From the NCBI GenBank assembly GCA_963677785.2, contig CAXXDH010000003.1:2046001-2110000 (forward strand): a stretch of DNA of 64,000 nt, written 5' to 3'. The translations under genes were made by a program, and so were the position numbers. The notes under the pieces are model-generated. The model saw nothing but the letters and a program-made list of their open reading frames with translations, had not been told where the DNA came from and made no database searches. Below, piece by piece: positions 20,199-28,141 of this stretch (the stretch's first letter is position 1; every line of letters begins with the position of its first letter). Source of the stretch: G963665495 sp963677785. GTDB lineage: Bacteria > Desulfobacterota > Desulfovibrionia > Desulfovibrionales > Desulfovibrionaceae.

Positions 20199-21241
20199 GG
20201 CTTATTTCCTTGTGCCTGTGGTTGTGGCGTGCCGGATTCAATTGGAAGCCACGGCACCATGGCCTTCTGGTCCTGGTCAACGATATAAAGCGCTTTCATG
20301 GCCGACAAGAGACCGGTCATGGCCTCCAGATACAGCCTGCGGCGCGTGACCTGCGGCGAGTGCAGATACTGCTCCAGAATGGCTTCAAAGCGGGTGGCCT
20401 CTCCCTTGGCCCGATTTACGCGTTCCAGTGCATAACCTTCGGCTTCGCTGATGCTTTGCGCCGCCACGCCCCTGGCTTTGGGGATTTCTCGATTGGCCTG
20501 TTCCTGGGCCATATTGATGGTGCGCTCCTTGTCCTGGCGCGATTCGTTGACTTCATTAAAGGCAGGCTTGACCGTATCTGGCGGGGTGACATCCTGGAGT
20601 TCCACAGTCACCAGCCGTACGCCTGTGTCATACTCAGTGAGAACTTTTTGGATTTCATTTCTTGCTTCACTGGCAACCGCCACCCGCCCGGTGGTTAGCA
20701 CATCGCTTCCCAGGCGGTTGCCCACCGCGCGGCGCATGACTGCCTCACTTATGTCGCGGATTGTTTTCGTTGTGTCGCGGACCTGAAACAGGTAACGGAT
20801 CGGGTCTTCGATGCGGTATTGGACTATCCATTGGACATCGATGACGTTCAAATCTCCGGTGAGCATCAGCGATTCGTCTTTGTACTCGCCGCGCGTATCA
20901 TAGCGGGTCTTTTCTCCTGGAACTGCGGACACCGTTCGAAAGCCGAACTCTTCTTTCAGCACTCGCGCCGTGGGCACGAGGTGGACCTTTTCGATACCGT
21001 AGGGCATTTTCAGGTGCAGCCCCGGACCGGCTGTGCGCATGACTTCTCCAAAACGTTGAACTATTCCTGTCTCTTCGGGTTGAACTGTGAACCATGCGGT
21101 CCAGAAGCCCATCACCACAAGACCGGCGACTATGAGGACAATTGGACCGCTTTTGACTTTATTCAGGCGCTGCTGAATCTTTCCCAACACAGCATCCAGC
21201 GTCAGCATTGAGCCTCCTGGGGGTTGATTCCATTCAGCCAT
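20195..21241 (-). CDS. hflK: Protease modulator HflK
   Basis: This 348-residue SPFH-family protein has one membrane helix near residues 33-52, then GIVQRFGEV and the long coiled region SRQDKERTINMAQEQANRE. It pairs with HflC. The N-terminal glycine-rich segment common in enterobacterial HflK is reduced to NQPPGG. The start at 21241 has AGGAGG six bases upstream. An accessory copy next to small stress proteins, rather than in the usual housekeeping context, suggests a mobile stress-tolerance cluster; this last point is inference. Confidence 0.92.
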   Translation of the reverse strand: MAEWNQPPGGSMLTLDAVLGKIQQRLNKVKSGPIVLIVAGLVVMGFWTAWFTVQPEETGIVQRFGEVMRTAGPGLHLKMPYGIEKVHLVPTARVLKEEFGFRTVSAVPGEKTRYDTRGEYKDESLMLTGDLNVIDVQWIVQYRIEDPIRYLFQVRDTTKTIRDISEAVMRRAVGNRLGSDVLTTGRVAVASEARNEIQKVLTEYDTGVRLVTVELQDVTPPDTVKPAFNEVNESRQDKERTINMAQEQANREIPKARGVAAQSISEAEGYALERVNRAKGEATRFEAILEQYLHSPQVTRRRLYLEAMTGLLSAMKALYIVDQDQKAMVPWLPIESGTPQPQAQGNKP

Positions 21242-21325
21242 AACGAACCTCCTGGTTCATGCACCGATCATTAATATCGATGCGTATTCGTCCACTCATG
21301 GGCTGCCAATTAACTTGCTTCGCGT

Positions 21326-22804
21326 TTAATGGATGTGCAGTTCGCATATCCGTCGAAAATGGTAGCCATAGATTGCAAAGGTTATGGCCTGCGGAAGCAT
21401 TTTGGGCCTCCGGGTCAGTGTCCACGCCACCAGCCGCCAGTATTGAAATCGTTCTTTGCCAAACACGCCCAGCCTCAAACTGGCGCGCCAAAACGCGAGG
21501 AAGCGTTGGAATTCGAGGGGAGTGCTCGCCACCGGCGCCTTGAGCTCTTTCAAAATGCGCTTGACCCGTTGGTAGTACATGCGTGGCGAGTAGATTTCGT
21601 TCATGATGGCATGATAGCCGGCGATCAGTTTATCGAGTCCCATGGCCGGGACGATATTGGTGCAGCCGTCCACGTTGTCACCGGAAAACTCCCCACTTAC
21701 GCGGTTCTCCCGCGCCAGGCGCTCAAACAACCGAGTCCCAGGAGGGGCCTGTAGCATGCCCACCATGGCCGTTACGATGCCGCTTTGCTGAATGAAATCT
21801 ATCTGGCGCTGAAAAATTGAGGGCGGATCATTGTCAAAGCCCACGATGAAGCCGCCCATGACTTGCAATCCGGAGCGATGCATCGTTTTGATGTCATGAA
21901 GCAAGTCTCTGTTCTTATTTTGCGTTTTTGAGCATTCTGTAAGGCTGTTAGTGTTTGGTGTTTCTATGCCAATAAAAACGGAATCGAATCCCGCCTGAGC
22001 CATCATGTCCATCAGTTCGGGGTCGTCGGCGAGGTTGATGGAGGCTTCCGTAAAGAAAACAATCCCAGTTTTATCCTGGCGCCATTTGATCAGCTCAGGA
22101 AGCAGATGCTCTTTGAGGGACGCTTTGTTGCCGATGAAATTGTCATCGACAAAAAATACATTGCCGCGCCACCCTGTCTGGTAAATAGCATCCAGTTCCG
22201 CGATCACCTGCTCAGGTGTCTTGTTGCGTGGAGTGCGCCCGAGCAGTGCCGTGATATTGCAGAATTCACAATTGAACGGGCATCCTCTGGAATACTGAAT
22301 GCTTACCGTGGCGTAGTGACGTATATCAATCAAGTCCCACAAGGGGATGGGGCTGTGGCGAATCTCGGGGTAGCCTGACGCCCGATAGAGTGGCTTTGGG
22401 CAACCATTTTTCAGATCAGCAAGAAAGGCTGGCATCGTGGCTTCGGCTTCGTCCAAAACCATGTGATCCACTTTTTCGAAATCATTGGGCTGCGCCGTGA
22501 AAAGCGGCCCTCCGGCAACGATTGTCAGGCCCCTGGCCTTGCATCGGTCTATGATGTCCATGACCGACTTGCGTTGAATCGCCATCGCGCTGATAAAGGC
22601 CATGTCAGCCCACGCCAGATCGTCATCGCCAAGAGCATCCACATTCAAGTCAACAAGGCGCATTTGAAAATGATCCGGCAGCATTGCCGCCACCGTGATC
22701 AGGCCAAGCGGTGGCAGCGCTGCTTTCTTTCTGATGAAACGCAACGCGTGCGAAAATGACCAGAACGTATCTGGAAATTTGGGATAAATAAGCAGAATGT
22801 TCAT
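21326..22804 (-). CDS. B12-binding radical SAM protein (DUF4070 type)
   Basis: This 492-residue protein has an N-terminal cobalamin-binding Rossmann-like region (about 1-150), then a radical-SAM core with CPFNCEFC, the CX3CX2C iron-sulfur motif, near residue 173, and a C-terminal region resembling DUF4070. This architecture is shared with hopanoid methylases and related C- or P-methyltransferases, so a methylation of a lipid or other unactivated carbon is plausible. The substrate cannot be read from sequence. It lies 84 bases upstream of hflK and 14 bases downstream of the ABM gene on the same strand. Confidence 0.82.
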   Translation of the reverse strand: MNILLIYPKFPDTFWSFSHALRFIRKKAALPPLGLITVAAMLPDHFQMRLVDLNVDALGDDDLAWADMAFISAMAIQRKSVMDIIDRCKARGLTIVAGGPLFTAQPNDFEKVDHMVLDEAEATMPAFLADLKNGCPKPLYRASGYPEIRHSPIPLWDLIDIRHYATVSIQYSRGCPFNCEFCNITALLGRTPRNKTPEQVIAELDAIYQTGWRGNVFFVDDNFIGNKASLKEHLLPELIKWRQDKTGIVFFTEASINLADDPELMDMMAQAGFDSVFIGIETPNTNSLTECSKTQNKNRDLLHDIKTMHRSGLQVMGGFIVGFDNDPPSIFQRQIDFIQQSGIVTAMVGMLQAPPGTRLFERLARENRVSGEFSGDNVDGCTNIVPAMGLDKLIAGYHAIMNEIYSPRMYYQRVKRILKELKAPVASTPLEFQRFLAFWRASLRLGVFGKERFQYWRLVAWTLTRRPKMLPQAITFAIYGYHFRRICELHIH

Positions 22805-22818
22805 GTATCAAGGTTCCT

Positions 22819-23175
22819 TTAGCTGTCTTTGTCAAGGGTTGTCTGCCTCGACTTTGATTCTCTGAGCGAATGAACGGCATCCATTCCCTCTGAATGGGAA
22901 ACCGTGAAAATCTGTATATCCATTGGTTCACATAGAAGTGCCTTGGTTCCTAACAAGACGCTGAATTTGTGAGACGCAATATACTGATTCAACGACTCGC
23001 GTTTTTCCCACTTCCCGATCAAAATGAAACTGTTTTTGTCTTCGAGTTCGCAATAAATGTCGTAACGAATAGAATTCACATTGTTTGCACTTGATTTGTT
23101 CATATCTTGAATTGTTTGAATAACTTCAAAATTCTTGTTTTCTTTTACTCTAAGTTTTATTATCACAATTATCAT
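22819..23175 (-). CDS. Antibiotic-biosynthesis-monooxygenase (ABM) domain protein
   Basis: This protein of about 118 residues contains a ferredoxin-like ABM fold: MIIVIIKLRVKENKN at the start, IRYDIYCELEDKNSFILIGKW in the middle and SLNQYIASHKFSVL toward the end. Relatives include YgiN-type quinol monooxygenases and small dimeric scavenging enzymes. The start is set at the ATG at 23175 because family similarity begins there; the frame runs open to 23292 and the ribosome site is weak. It heads the minus-strand stress cluster. Confidence 0.7.
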   Translation of the reverse strand: MIIVIIKLRVKENKNFEVIQTIQDMNKSSANNVNSIRYDIYCELEDKNSFILIGKWEKRESLNQYIASHKFSVLLGTKALLCEPMDIQIFTVSHSEGMDAVHSLRESKSRQTTLDKDS

Positions 23176-23818
23176 TGCAGTCTCGTTTCTTAAGCGTTTA
23201 TCAAAATAAATAAATTTAACTGCTTTGCTTGATTGAGTCGTAAAAATAATTGTATTTTGAAAAAATATACATGCATAACATCTGTATTTCATGGCTAATT
23301 GCTTTTAACTATTACTTATGAATACAACACGGATTTCGTAAACGGATTTTACTTAGATTGGATGATTACTTTCTTCAAAAAAATCTTTTTTGCAATTTAT
23401 GTTTATAAAGCAATCCCCATGCCACATGAGCATTTCGCAGCGCATCTATTTTAACACAATGATATGTTTACAGAATGAGAAAAAAGTGTATTCACAGTTT
23501 TTAATCCTTGCACGTAAACATTAAGGTCATATTTAGCCAACGGTCATATATGACCAAGATTATGGTTTGCCTGCGCAGCAAAATCTGTCCTTAGAGAAGC
23601 CGCTTTCCAAACACGCCTTTGCGCGTTGTTATATAGTTGGGAATGAACGGTGTGTCTGGGTGAGGTGAGGCTCTCAGGGGAACCGATTATCGAGTGCGTT
23701 TATTCGAAGCGCCAACCACCGATTTGAACCTGGGAATCCCCGAGATTCACCGGTTCACGGTTTACCATGTGAGCAAATATTGGTAAAAATTCTAAACTGT
23801 TACGACACACAATCTCTA
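23176..23818. other. AT-rich intergenic region with a perfect 14-bp palindrome
   Basis: This 640-base gap carries no supported gene. GGTCATATATGACC at 23542-23555 is a perfect palindrome, with a further GGTCATAT at 23525-23532, and could be an operator. A stretch at about 23700-23765 looks on the minus strand like tRNA pieces but does not close into a cloverleaf. I see no 5' part of tmRNA here. Confidence 0.5.
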
Positions 23819-23874
23819 GGCATGGCATTCAAGAGGTCGTGGGTTCGATTCCCTCCAGCTCCACCAGAAATTTC
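23819..23874 (+). repeat. Left attachment site (tmRNA-type 3' end)
   Basis: These 56 bases are identical to 61499-61554. They contain a T-arm, GGGTTCGATTCCC, and end CAGCTCCACCA, the acceptor-stem end characteristic of tmRNA (ssrA), a common integration target. The tyrosine integrase gene begins 310 bases further in. No complete tmRNA precedes this copy, so it is probably the right end of an earlier insertion as well as the left end of this island. Confidence 0.85.
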
Positions 23875-23883
23875 CAAGAATTA

Positions 23884-23919
23884 GGGCTGTTTATCTGAAA
23901 AAGATAAACAGCCCTTTTT
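23884..23919 (+). terminator. Strong intrinsic terminator after the left attachment site
   Basis: GGGCTGTTTATCT pairs perfectly with AGATAAACAGCCC around a GAAAA loop, followed by five Ts. It would end the RNA whose 3' end is the attachment site. Confidence 0.85.
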
Positions 23920-24122
23920 CGTTTGGTCAACCAGCGGTCAACCTGGCGGTTGGCCAGGGGTAATGGGGTGAAATAATTTGATTTTGTGTTTTGTTGAAAA
24001 ATGGGGTTGTTCGCTATCTAGCTGCAGTTATAGGGGATATTTTGTGGGCGGTTGAATTTGTGGCAAGGGGTCTTGGACGAAATTGCTACTCAGAAAAAAC
24101 TATAATGAGATTATTGCATATC

Positions 24123-24153
24123 AAAAAAGGCTGAACCCACCACAGGTCCAGCC
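24123..24153 (-). terminator. Terminator downstream of the integrase gene
   Basis: On the minus strand GGCTGGACC pairs with GGTTCAGCC (one mismatch), followed by six Ts, 32 bases after the integrase stop. Confidence 0.7.
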
Positions 24154-24184
24154 CTCCAATTTTGCCGTTACAGAATAAACCAAC

Positions 24185-25204
24185 TCAGCCATTAAGATGG
24201 GGAAGTAGTCCAACTGTCCGAATTTTTTCACCTTCCATGACGTGGTAATATTGGTCTGCCGTCATCTTTATCGACGAGTGTCCCATCAGGTGCGACACGG
24301 ACGCAAGATCGCCGCCTTTGGACAAAAGTGTTGAGCAGAAGAGGTGGCGAATATCATATGAGATGATATCTTTCCCTATTCCAGCCCGTTCACATGCATG
24401 GCGAAAGCCGTTGTGCAGGCTTTTAATTGGCTTCCCGCGGTACTCCACCAAGAATTCCGTCTTGGCGAGTCCGAACATTTCTTCCAACCTGTCCATGAAT
24501 TCAGGATTTAACGGTATGGTGCGCCAACGATTAGTCTTGCTGCCAAAGACGCGGATTGTGCCGTTCTCCCAATCCACATATTTCCATTGAAGAGACAGCA
24601 ACTCGGAAGGCCCAGTGCGAACACCCAGGTTGAAAGCGATTTCGATGGCCCATTTGACGTGGGGTGCGGCATGCTCCATGATTTTTTGAAGCTGTCCAAC
24701 AGTAAGCGTTGATTGGCGCGGCTTTTCCTTTGGTTTTTTCCATTTTGCCAGTGGATTCTTTTCAATCATGTCTTGTTCAACGGCCCAATTAAACATAATT
24801 TTGAGGTATGACAGGTAGCGAGACCGTGTGGTCGGTGAATTCTTTGCCTTTTTCGTCGCGACCAAGGAAACGATATCGGCTTGCTTGAGTTGTTCGACCG
24901 GCACTTTGCACAATTCATTTAAAAATGAATTATTCAAGACGTTTAACCAATCGTGAATCCAATCGGAGCATCCCTGGGCAATCTTGGCATCGTACCAGCT
25001 TTGGGCGATCTGATTGAAATATACCTTTTGATTGATTTTCTTTGACATTTTCAGCCTTCCATTCTTCTTCATTTGTTTGTCAAATTTTTCCGCTTTTTCC
25101 TTGTTGACATTGCCTTTGCCGAAAGAACGCTGCACCTGGACGCCTGATTCGTTGCGGTACCGGACAACCCAGGAGTTGGTTCTTGTGTTTAGCCGTACGC
25201 TCAT
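24185..25204 (-). CDS. Tyrosine-type site-specific integrase of the island
   Basis: This 339-residue recombinase probably catalyses integration at the tmRNA-type site. An N-terminal arm-binding region and SAM-like core domain (residues ~60-155) precede the catalytic domain. That domain shows GVRTGPSELL (first arginine), SYDIRHLFCS (second arginine box, with tyrosine in place of the usual histidine), LMGHSS and the nucleophile in DQYYHV. The gene points at the left attachment site, ending 310 bases from it, the usual layout. Its start codon lies four bases from the end of the upstream HTH gene, so the two are probably cotranscribed. Confidence 0.92.
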   Translation of the reverse strand: MSVRLNTRTNSWVVRYRNESGVQVQRSFGKGNVNKEKAEKFDKQMKKNGRLKMSKKINQKVYFNQIAQSWYDAKIAQGCSDWIHDWLNVLNNSFLNELCKVPVEQLKQADIVSLVATKKAKNSPTTRSRYLSYLKIMFNWAVEQDMIEKNPLAKWKKPKEKPRQSTLTVGQLQKIMEHAAPHVKWAIEIAFNLGVRTGPSELLSLQWKYVDWENGTIRVFGSKTNRWRTIPLNPEFMDRLEEMFGLAKTEFLVEYRGKPIKSLHNGFRHACERAGIGKDIISYDIRHLFCSTLLSKGGDLASVSHLMGHSSIKMTADQYYHVMEGEKIRTVGLLPHLNG

Positions 25205-25208
25205 TTTC

Positions 25209-25442
25209 TTATCGCCTTATAGTTATGGGTTTTACCTCCTGCTTGATTTGTATTGATGCAATTCTCAAGAAATACTCGGTGTCTTGCATAAAAAGATCAA
25301 GATTTTCCACCTTGAACATTTTATCGGCCACTCCGCATCGAGGGATTCGATACTGTTTGGCTATCTTTCGAAAATAGTCGTATGAGTAGCCACAATAGAG
25401 TGCCGCACCTCTGCCGTTCAGGTATTTTGTGCCGCTGTCCAT
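25209..25442 (-). CDS. Excisionase-like helix-turn-helix protein
   Basis: This 77-residue protein starts MDSGTKYLNGRGAALYCGYSYDYFRKIAK, resembling the winged-helix excisionase/AlpA fold, in which a short HTH is followed by a recognition strand (RIPRCGVADKMFKVENLDLFM). In phages and islands such proteins bend att DNA and set the direction of recombination. Its location directly upstream of the integrase supports that role. Direct evidence of DNA binding is lacking. Confidence 0.7.
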   Translation of the reverse strand: MDSGTKYLNGRGAALYCGYSYDYFRKIAKQYRIPRCGVADKMFKVENLDLFMQDTEYFLRIASIQIKQEVKPITIRR

Positions 25443-25451
25443 GAGTCATAC

Positions 25452-25627
25452 ATACAGGAAATTGCATTTTAAAATCAAGCAAAAAATACTTTACAAAAGA
25501 AAAAATATAGTCGTTAACTTCTTCATTATTTAAATTATACAGATATTATACAGTCAGATATTTCCTTATATACTTCTCATACAGTTTTATACACTTCTTG
25601 TACGAGGTCCTTTAACCACTCATACAG
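25452..25627. repeat. Cluster of five ATACAG repeats upstream of the HTH gene
   Basis: ATACAG occurs at 25452, 25537, 25548, 25579 and 25622 within an AT-rich gap, all in the same orientation. They could be binding sites for the excisionase-like protein or for another regulator. In AT-rich DNA some would occur by chance. Confidence 0.35.
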
Positions 25628-25687
25628 ATGAATATTAAGATCGGCTTTACAAACGGAATTTTTTTAAAAAAAATTTCATCAGCTATG

Positions 25688-25710
25688 AAAAAAGGGACCG
25701 AAACGGTCCC
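25688..25710 (-). terminator. Terminator of the small recombinase gene
   Basis: On the minus strand GGGACCG-TTT-CGGTCCC is followed by six Ts, 32 bases after the stop at 25742. Confidence 0.85.
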
Positions 25711-25741
25711 TGTAGAGAGTTCAGCCAGACGTTTCCGGCCA

Positions 25742-26299
25742 TCAGATGGCGTTAAGGAGCACCTTTTCCACTTCCTCCTCCTTTACTCCCAGATAACGGC
25801 GGGTGATGGATGGTGAGGAGTGGTTCAAACGCTTTGATAAAACCTCCCACGATACTCCATATTTTGTACGTTGAACGTAACACCAAGTTTTTCTTAAAGT
25901 ATGCGCTCCAAAATTTCCGTTCAGGTTGATCTCAGAGCACCAGAACTTGACCATTTTCGTTACACGATGCGTCGTTAGTGGGGCATTGATGCCTTTGCGG
26001 CTTTTGAAAATGAAGTGATCTGGTTCGGGTTGCATTTTCTGAAGGAACTCCTGAAAAGCCGCAGCTATTTCCTTGTTGAGGATGAAGACATTTTCTTTAC
26101 CCGTCTTTTTCTCTTTTATGAGTACGCGGTCTCCAACCTTTCGATTAGTAAGGTCCTTGACTCGTAATCCAAGCAAATCCTGAACACGAAGACCAGAATT
26201 AATACCTGATACCAGCAACAACCGGTCGCGAGGCGAATCCGCCAGTAACCGTTTAATGCTCCTCAAATGCTTTATTTCGGTAATCGGCTCTACTCGCAT
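25742..26299 (-). CDS. Minimal tyrosine recombinase (catalytic domain only)
   Basis: This 185-residue protein is essentially just the tyrosine-recombinase catalytic domain: GINSGLRVQDLLGL (first arginine), HTLRKTWCY (His-x-x-Arg box), RLNHSS and the nucleophile in TRRYLGV. It lacks the N-terminal arm and core-binding domains. In size it is like the FimB/FimE inversion recombinases and small island-borne recombinases. It could invert a local segment or aid excision; no inverted site is obvious beside it. It has its own terminator and is separated from the main integrase by the repeat-rich gap. Confidence 0.82.
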   Translation of the reverse strand: MRVEPITEIKHLRSIKRLLADSPRDRLLLVSGINSGLRVQDLLGLRVKDLTNRKVGDRVLIKEKKTGKENVFILNKEIAAAFQEFLQKMQPEPDHFIFKSRKGINAPLTTHRVTKMVKFWCSEINLNGNFGAHTLRKTWCYVQRTKYGVSWEVLSKRLNHSSPSITRRYLGVKEEEVEKVLLNAI

Positions 26300-26480
26300 G
26301 TGCCTCTCCTTTCAATGTCTTGTTTTTGTTAAAGAAGTATAAAAACGGATTTTCAAAACGGCACGGGAAATTGTTTTTCCCTTTAAGGTTCAATATCTCT
26401 TTCAAATTAAAAGAAAATTCAATAAAATCGCATGGAAAGACAGATTTTGGGTAGAAACGGACATTGGGATTTAGGCAAAC

Positions 26481-26513
26481 AAAAAGACTCCCGCCCGAAT
26501 ACGGGAAGGAGCC
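26481..26513 (-). terminator. Intrinsic terminator on the minus strand
   Basis: On the minus strand CTCC and CCCG pair with CGGG and GGAG across a TATT loop, followed by five Ts. No protein gene ends just upstream of it, so it probably ends a noncoding RNA. Confidence 0.6.
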
Positions 26514-26830
26514 TGTTCGAACAGTTCCAGCAGGGACAAAGAGGATTGGACTCATTTGTACCTGCCTATGGGGTCGAATGATCTGTCACCAGCTCAAGCG
26601 CCCGTTTGCATCACAGCATACGGATTTCCCGTACTGCGCTGCACGACATAGAGTGCGTAGTTTTAAAATTTTGAAGGTCTGCGAAACCTGTAGCAAAGTT
26701 CGCTGGTGGTTTTTCATACGCAAACCAACGAACCTCGGACGCACTCTATGCCGCGTCTCCTTACGAGACTCAGCCACCTTTCCGGACACTACTCTTCCCA
26801 ATGAGCTAAACGCATCCGGAGAGGCTTCTC
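26481..26830 (-). ncRNA. Candidate structured noncoding RNA
   Basis: This stretch lacks a convincing protein gene yet holds a perfect 12-base inverted repeat, CATAGAGTGCGT (26647-26658) and ACGCACTCTATG (26739-26750), with smaller helices inside (GTTCG and TGGT segments pairing with 26721-26733). Further hairpins flank it, including TACGG-GAAAT-CCGTA near 26617-26632 on the minus strand, and an intrinsic terminator at its end. A segment near 26780-26815 resembles a tRNA D-arm (AGCTC-AGAG), but no full cloverleaf forms. Transcription from the minus strand is inferred from the terminator. I do not recognise the family. Confidence 0.4.
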
Positions 26831-27376
26831 CCGGTTAAATTCAATTTTCATTCAATATGTTACCGCCATTCGATCCATATGCCGTTCCAAACCAACTCCG
26901 AAATGGTTTGCAACTCCTGGGCTACCGGCAGCCTTACCGTTACCTGGCTTTATGGAAGATGTTTCGGCGGTCCCTAATCTCGGCCTCAGCCACTTCACCG
27001 GCGGCATCACTGCCTGTCCGGCTGGCATTTCTGAATCACGATTCGATGGGAACGATCTTCTGAAGGTATTTCCAGAAAATGGTATTTTTTGGCCTCTGGA
27101 TGGTTCGGCCCATCCTGTCCACACATCAGCGGCACTAGAAATTTGAATTCCTCGGGACACCCATGACTTTTTATTGAACTGTCTTTGGGTTCCTTGACTT
27201 GCTTTGAAAAACCGCGAACCCTGAAACGTATCTGGTTGCGATTCCTTCGAAAAGTAATATCTGTAAGACATTTCGGAATAGGATTCAGGGTTCGGGGCTT
27301 TCGTGAGCAATATCTTTGAGAGTTCATACAAACAGCCGCAAACCTGCATGGGGCGTCGGCCCTCTTGTAAAAAAAG
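26831..27376. other. Gap without a supported gene
   Basis: Open frames exist here on both strands, but none has a ribosome-binding site or recognisable domain. The longest minus-strand frame begins at the stop of the preceding gene and is interrupted by that gene's terminator. I see nothing definite. Confidence 0.5.
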
Positions 27377-27402
27377 AAAAAAGCCGTACCAGTAAGCACG
27401 GC
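27377..27402 (-). terminator. Terminator of the AbrB-like gene
   Basis: On the minus strand GCCGTGC pairs with GTACGGC, followed by six Ts, 21 bases after the stop at 27423. Confidence 0.8.
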
Positions 27403-27422
27403 TCCAGACTGAAAGTTGATCA

Positions 27423-27803
27423 TCAGCCATTTTCGACTAACGTGAGGGTGATTTTGCCTTCGACAACCTCAATGTCGAACTCGTCTCCTTTGTTGAAGAC
27501 AAGCCCCAGGTTCTCGAGCATCTTTTTACGGATGACAATATCCTGCTTGAAGTTGCAGATAGGTCTACGGGTATTGCTTTTATACAATCCAGGCACTTCG
27601 TAAAAGGCTTTATCCAGGTCCATAAGTTTCAACACGTACTGACGTAGGGTCTGCATGTGCCCGATTTCAAGTTCCTGCATGATTGCACCCGCGTTCTTCC
27701 CTGACTGGATGCATTCGCGCAGCCTTATCGGATTGAATTTGGACTCAAAATGCTTTTTCTCCTGAGTTTCTTCTCCTGTTGGGGCCTTTTCTTTCTTAGA
27801 CAT
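27423..27803 (-). CDS. Hypothetical protein with AbrB/SpoVT-like C-terminal segment
   Basis: This 126-residue protein has a charged N-terminus (KEKAPTGEETQEKKHFESK), a central helical region and a C-terminal stretch, RKKMLENLGLVFNKGDEFDIEVVEGKITLTLV, that resembles the swapped-hairpin fold of AbrB/MazE-type DNA-binding proteins. In homologues that hairpin is usually about 45 residues and binds operators as a dimer. A perfect palindrome, AAAATACGTATTTT, lies 68 bases upstream and could be its own operator. The ATG has AGGAGT nearby. The function is otherwise unknown. Confidence 0.6.
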   Translation of the reverse strand: MSKKEKAPTGEETQEKKHFESKFNPIRLRECIQSGKNAGAIMQELEIGHMQTLRQYVLKLMDLDKAFYEVPGLYKSNTRRPICNFKQDIVIRKKMLENLGLVFNKGDEFDIEVVEGKITLTLVENG

Positions 27804-27870
27804 AACTCCTCCTTGCGGTTTTTCAGGAAAATATCTCTATGAACGTTCAAAAAGAGATATAAATGGCTTA

Positions 27871-27884
27871 AAAATACGTATTTT
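27871..27884. promoter_or_regulatory. Palindromic operator candidate upstream of the AbrB-like gene
   Basis: AAAATACGTATTTT is a perfect 14-bp palindrome extended by TTA/TAA on both sides. It lies in the leader of the minus-strand gene starting at 27803. Confidence 0.35.
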
Positions 27885-28072
27885 AACGCGAAAAACACAG
27901 GAAATGAGCCGTTTTATCAACCTATAAAAAATGTCTTTGGCCCATATTTGCGATTTCCTGCAAAAAATACCGGTTGGAAGACTAAACCATGAAATTTTGA
28001 AAAAAAGCCCGGAGAAGCGAAATATGGAAGAAAAATAAAGAGGATTTTGGGTTTTCAATTGGCAAAATGACC

Positions 28073-28094
28073 AAATAAACAGTCCGGCGGACTG
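28073..28094 (-). terminator. Terminator of the flagellin gene
   Basis: On the minus strand CAGTCC-GCC-GGACTG is followed by TTTATTT, about 50 bases beyond the flagellin stop. Confidence 0.6.
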
Positions 28095-28141
28095 AATACG
28101 CAGGATGCTGCGAGAATGCTTTCCTGAAGCAGTAAAAGAAA

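Noticed and set aside
23700..23765. tRNA-like sequence on the minus strand before the left attachment site
   Set aside because: GGTTCAAATC is present, but no matching T stem or acceptor stem closes.
23510..23874. Complete tmRNA gene at the left attachment site
   Set aside because: Only the 3' end is present. No tag-peptide codons and no 5' GGGG-type acceptor strand occur within the preceding 360 bases.
26852..27430. A 192-codon minus-strand frame starting at the end of the AbrB-like gene
   Set aside because: A strong intrinsic terminator lies inside its first codons, there is no ribosome site, and no domain is recognisable.
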